Source: Anaerolineae bacterium
GTDB lineage: Bacteria > Chloroflexota > Anaerolineae > Aggregatilineales > Phototrophicaceae
Direction: 5' to 3'
DNA length: 64,000 nucleotides
Assembly: GCA_022841825.1 (NCBI GenBank)
Contig: JALHQT010000008.1
Coordinates: forward strand, 1-64,000
The notes beneath the pieces were generated by a model that made no database searches, was not told the DNA's origin, and was given only the letters and a program-made list of their open reading frames with translations. Both the position numbers and the translations under genes were made by a program. Shown here piece after piece: positions 62,653-64,000 of the stretch; within the stretch, counting starts at the first letter, position 1; each line of letters opens with the position of its first letter.

Positions 62653-63302
62653 GCAAGATACGTGTCGCATTGGTCGATGATCATCGCGTTGTGCGACAGG
62701 GGCTGCGCTCTTACTTCGAGGCGTTCGGCGACATCCAGATCATCGGCGAGGCAAGCAGCGGCGAAGAAGCGACGCGCGAATTAGAGCGCTGGCTGCCAGA
62801 TGTCGTGGTGATGGATCTGCTGATGCCGGGCGGTATCGATGGGATCGAGACGACGCGGCGAATCCGCGTGCTTTCGCCGCACACGCAGGTGGTCGTCCTG
62901 ACCGCATACGCGGATGACGCGCGCGTGGTGGCAGCGCTACGAGCGGGCGCCATTGGCTACATCCGCAAAGAAGCGGAGCCGGAAATCCTGCTCGGCGCGG
63001 TGCGGGCGGCGGCGCGGGGGCAAAGCGTGCTCGACCCGTCGATTGCGGGCAGTGTGCTGCAAGACCTAGTGCGTGGCAGGCTCCCGGGCAGCGAGCTGAC
63101 CGAGCGTGAGATGGATGTGCTGCGTCAGCTCGCCAACGGGCGCACCAACAAGCAGATCGCCGAGGCGCTGGTCGTCGGCGAGGAGACGGTCAAGACGCAC
63201 GTCGGCAACATCCTCGCCAAGCTCCAGCTTGCGCATCGCGGGCAGGCGATCATCTACGCGCTCAAGCAAGGTGTCATCACGTTGGAGGAGTTGGAATTGT
63301 AG
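62649..63302 (+). CDS. NarL/LiaR-type response regulator
   Basis: A 217-residue protein. The receiver has acidic pocket DD at 10-11, phospho-acceptor D56 (VVVMDLLMPGG), T in VVLTAYADD and K in YIRKEAEPE. The LuxR/GerE DNA-binding domain follows (LTEREMDVLRQLANGRTNKQIAEALVVGEETVKTHV). It is coupled to the histidine kinase and is its cognate regulator. Confidence 0.95.
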   Translation: MSKIRVALVDDHRVVRQGLRSYFEAFGDIQIIGEASSGEEATRELERWLPDVVVMDLLMPGGIDGIETTRRIRVLSPHTQVVVLTAYADDARVVAALRAGAIGYIRKEAEPEILLGAVRAAARGQSVLDPSIAGSVLQDLVRGRLPGSELTEREMDVLRQLANGRTNKQIAEALVVGEETVKTHVGNILAKLQLAHRGQAIIYALKQGVITLEELEL

Positions 63303-63382
63303 GAGCGAGTTGAGCTTTACATGACAAGCCTGCCCTCGAGAAATGGGGTGTCTGGTAAAACGTGCGATGCACCTACGTATCA

Positions 63383-63826
63383 TTAATTCTCGCACGTGAT
63401 ATCGGGCAGCGCGTCGAGCTGCTCGCGCAGGCTGTCGTCGTCCTGCTCCGTCCAGAGCGCTTCGATCTTGCCGTCGCGCACACGAACGGTCGTCACGCCA
63501 TTCCAGCGCAGCTTGCGCCCAATCGAGATCAAGACGCCTTTCCTGCCGATCAAGCCACCTGGATGCGTCGCCTCCGCCGTCCATTCGACAGTGACGCGCG
63601 ATCCGTGTACCTCGACCGTCTCGGGTGTATACGTGAGGTCGGGATACTGGATGAACATGACCATCATCATTTGCTGAAAGCCTTTGATGGTGTTGGGGAT
63701 GCCTGCCATCTGTGGGTAAAAGATGAAGTCGGGGGCGACATAAGTCGCGATTGAGTGCAGATTGTGGGCGTTCAACGCCTCAAGAAAGAATGTTTCAAGC
63801 AGTCGTTGATTACTTTTGGCGAGCAT
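63383..63826 (-). CDS. SnoaL-like / NTF2-fold protein
   Basis: A 147-residue protein. The pattern of an N-terminal helix (NQRLLETFFLEALNAHNLHSI), a cone-shaped sheet with YVAPDFIFYP, and GFQQMMMVMFIQYPDLTYTPE is that of SnoaL-like ester-cyclase or NTF2-fold proteins, which bind small hydrophobic ligands. ATG 63826 has AAAGGA 7 bases upstream; a GTG 8 codons earlier is possible. Convergent with the response regulator. The rest of the window to 64000 shows no gene. Confidence 0.75.
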   Translation of the reverse strand: MLAKSNQRLLETFFLEALNAHNLHSIATYVAPDFIFYPQMAGIPNTIKGFQQMMMVMFIQYPDLTYTPETVEVHGSRVTVEWTAEATHPGGLIGRKGVLISIGRKLRWNGVTTVRVRDGKIEALWTEQDDDSLREQLDALPDITCEN

Positions 63827-64000
63827 CACGGGTCCTTTCAAAAGCGTCACAAAGGATTCTTGACAGCATAGAGCAGAGTTCTATTCAGGCTGAAGTTCAA
63901 AAGCTGCTCACTTCTGTGATGACATTATGCAGAAGCATAGAGAAACTTCGACAGAAGCACATCCTCCGATGGTCGCAGATTGGCACTGAGTCTTCAGTCG

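Noticed and set aside
1-64000. CRISPR array
   Set aside because: The only regular tandem repeat (14715-14910, period 36) is continuous coding sequence for a Thr/Pro linker with no spacers.

Overview
The window reads as a chromosome segment of a GC-rich bacterium, most likely a member of the Chloroflexota (Anaerolineae-like). This is inferred from gene content, not from a search: a ThrRS without TGS domain, a lone F420 ligase (CofE), a VorABCD-type ferredoxin oxidoreductase, Thr/Pro-rich linkers in secreted proteins, many multi-sensor histidine kinases and dispersed REP-like palindromes. No rRNA, CRISPR array or phage structural gene was seen.

Positions 1-20,340 look like the right end of an integrated mobile island. 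From left to right it carries a VirB6/TrbL-like membrane protein, a REP-associated tyrosine transposase (RAYT) with its palindromes, and a TIR-NACHT-FGE protein that is probably an NLR-like antiphage protein. A small protein is divergent to it and shares a short motif with it. Then come a secreted Thr/Pro-rich protein, a second NACHT NTPase set between two paralogous LuxR-type regulators, two XRE-type regulators, a VWA/beta-propeller secreted protein, and an operon of ImmA/IrrE-like protease, multi-pass membrane protein and PAP2-like phosphatase. A large serine recombinase closes the island. Its reading frame runs through the terminator and the antisense strand of a tRNA-Lys(CTT) gene, which marks the likely integration site.

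Positions 20,400-64,000 look like host backbone: DUF4013 membrane protein, surE, a ParB-like protein, cofE, a group of envelope proteins (PPC, CAP domain, lipoprotein, membrane proteins), a CtpE-like P-type ATPase, thrS, ppa, an HtrA protease, a GT39-like membrane glycosyltransferase, TPR and XRE proteins, three histidine kinases (one with its response regulator), tRNA-Leu(CAG), a DivIC/FtsB-like protein, a GT4 glycosyltransferase, dnaJ, grpE-dnaK, a ferredoxin-dependent 2-oxoacid oxidoreductase operon, nitroreductase, SGNH hydrolase, rplS, a C26 amidotransferase, murI and recA. A small accessory patch (GIY-YIG nuclease and XisI-like protein) sits between thrS and ppa.

Two families of dispersed palindromic repeats occur across the window, sometimes in frame inside genes. 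The best candidates for new biology are the TIR-NACHT-FGE gene, whose C-terminus resembles a diversity-generating retroelement target, its divergent partner, the second NACHT locus, and the HTH / ImmA-IrrE / membrane / PAP2 cluster next to the recombinase.
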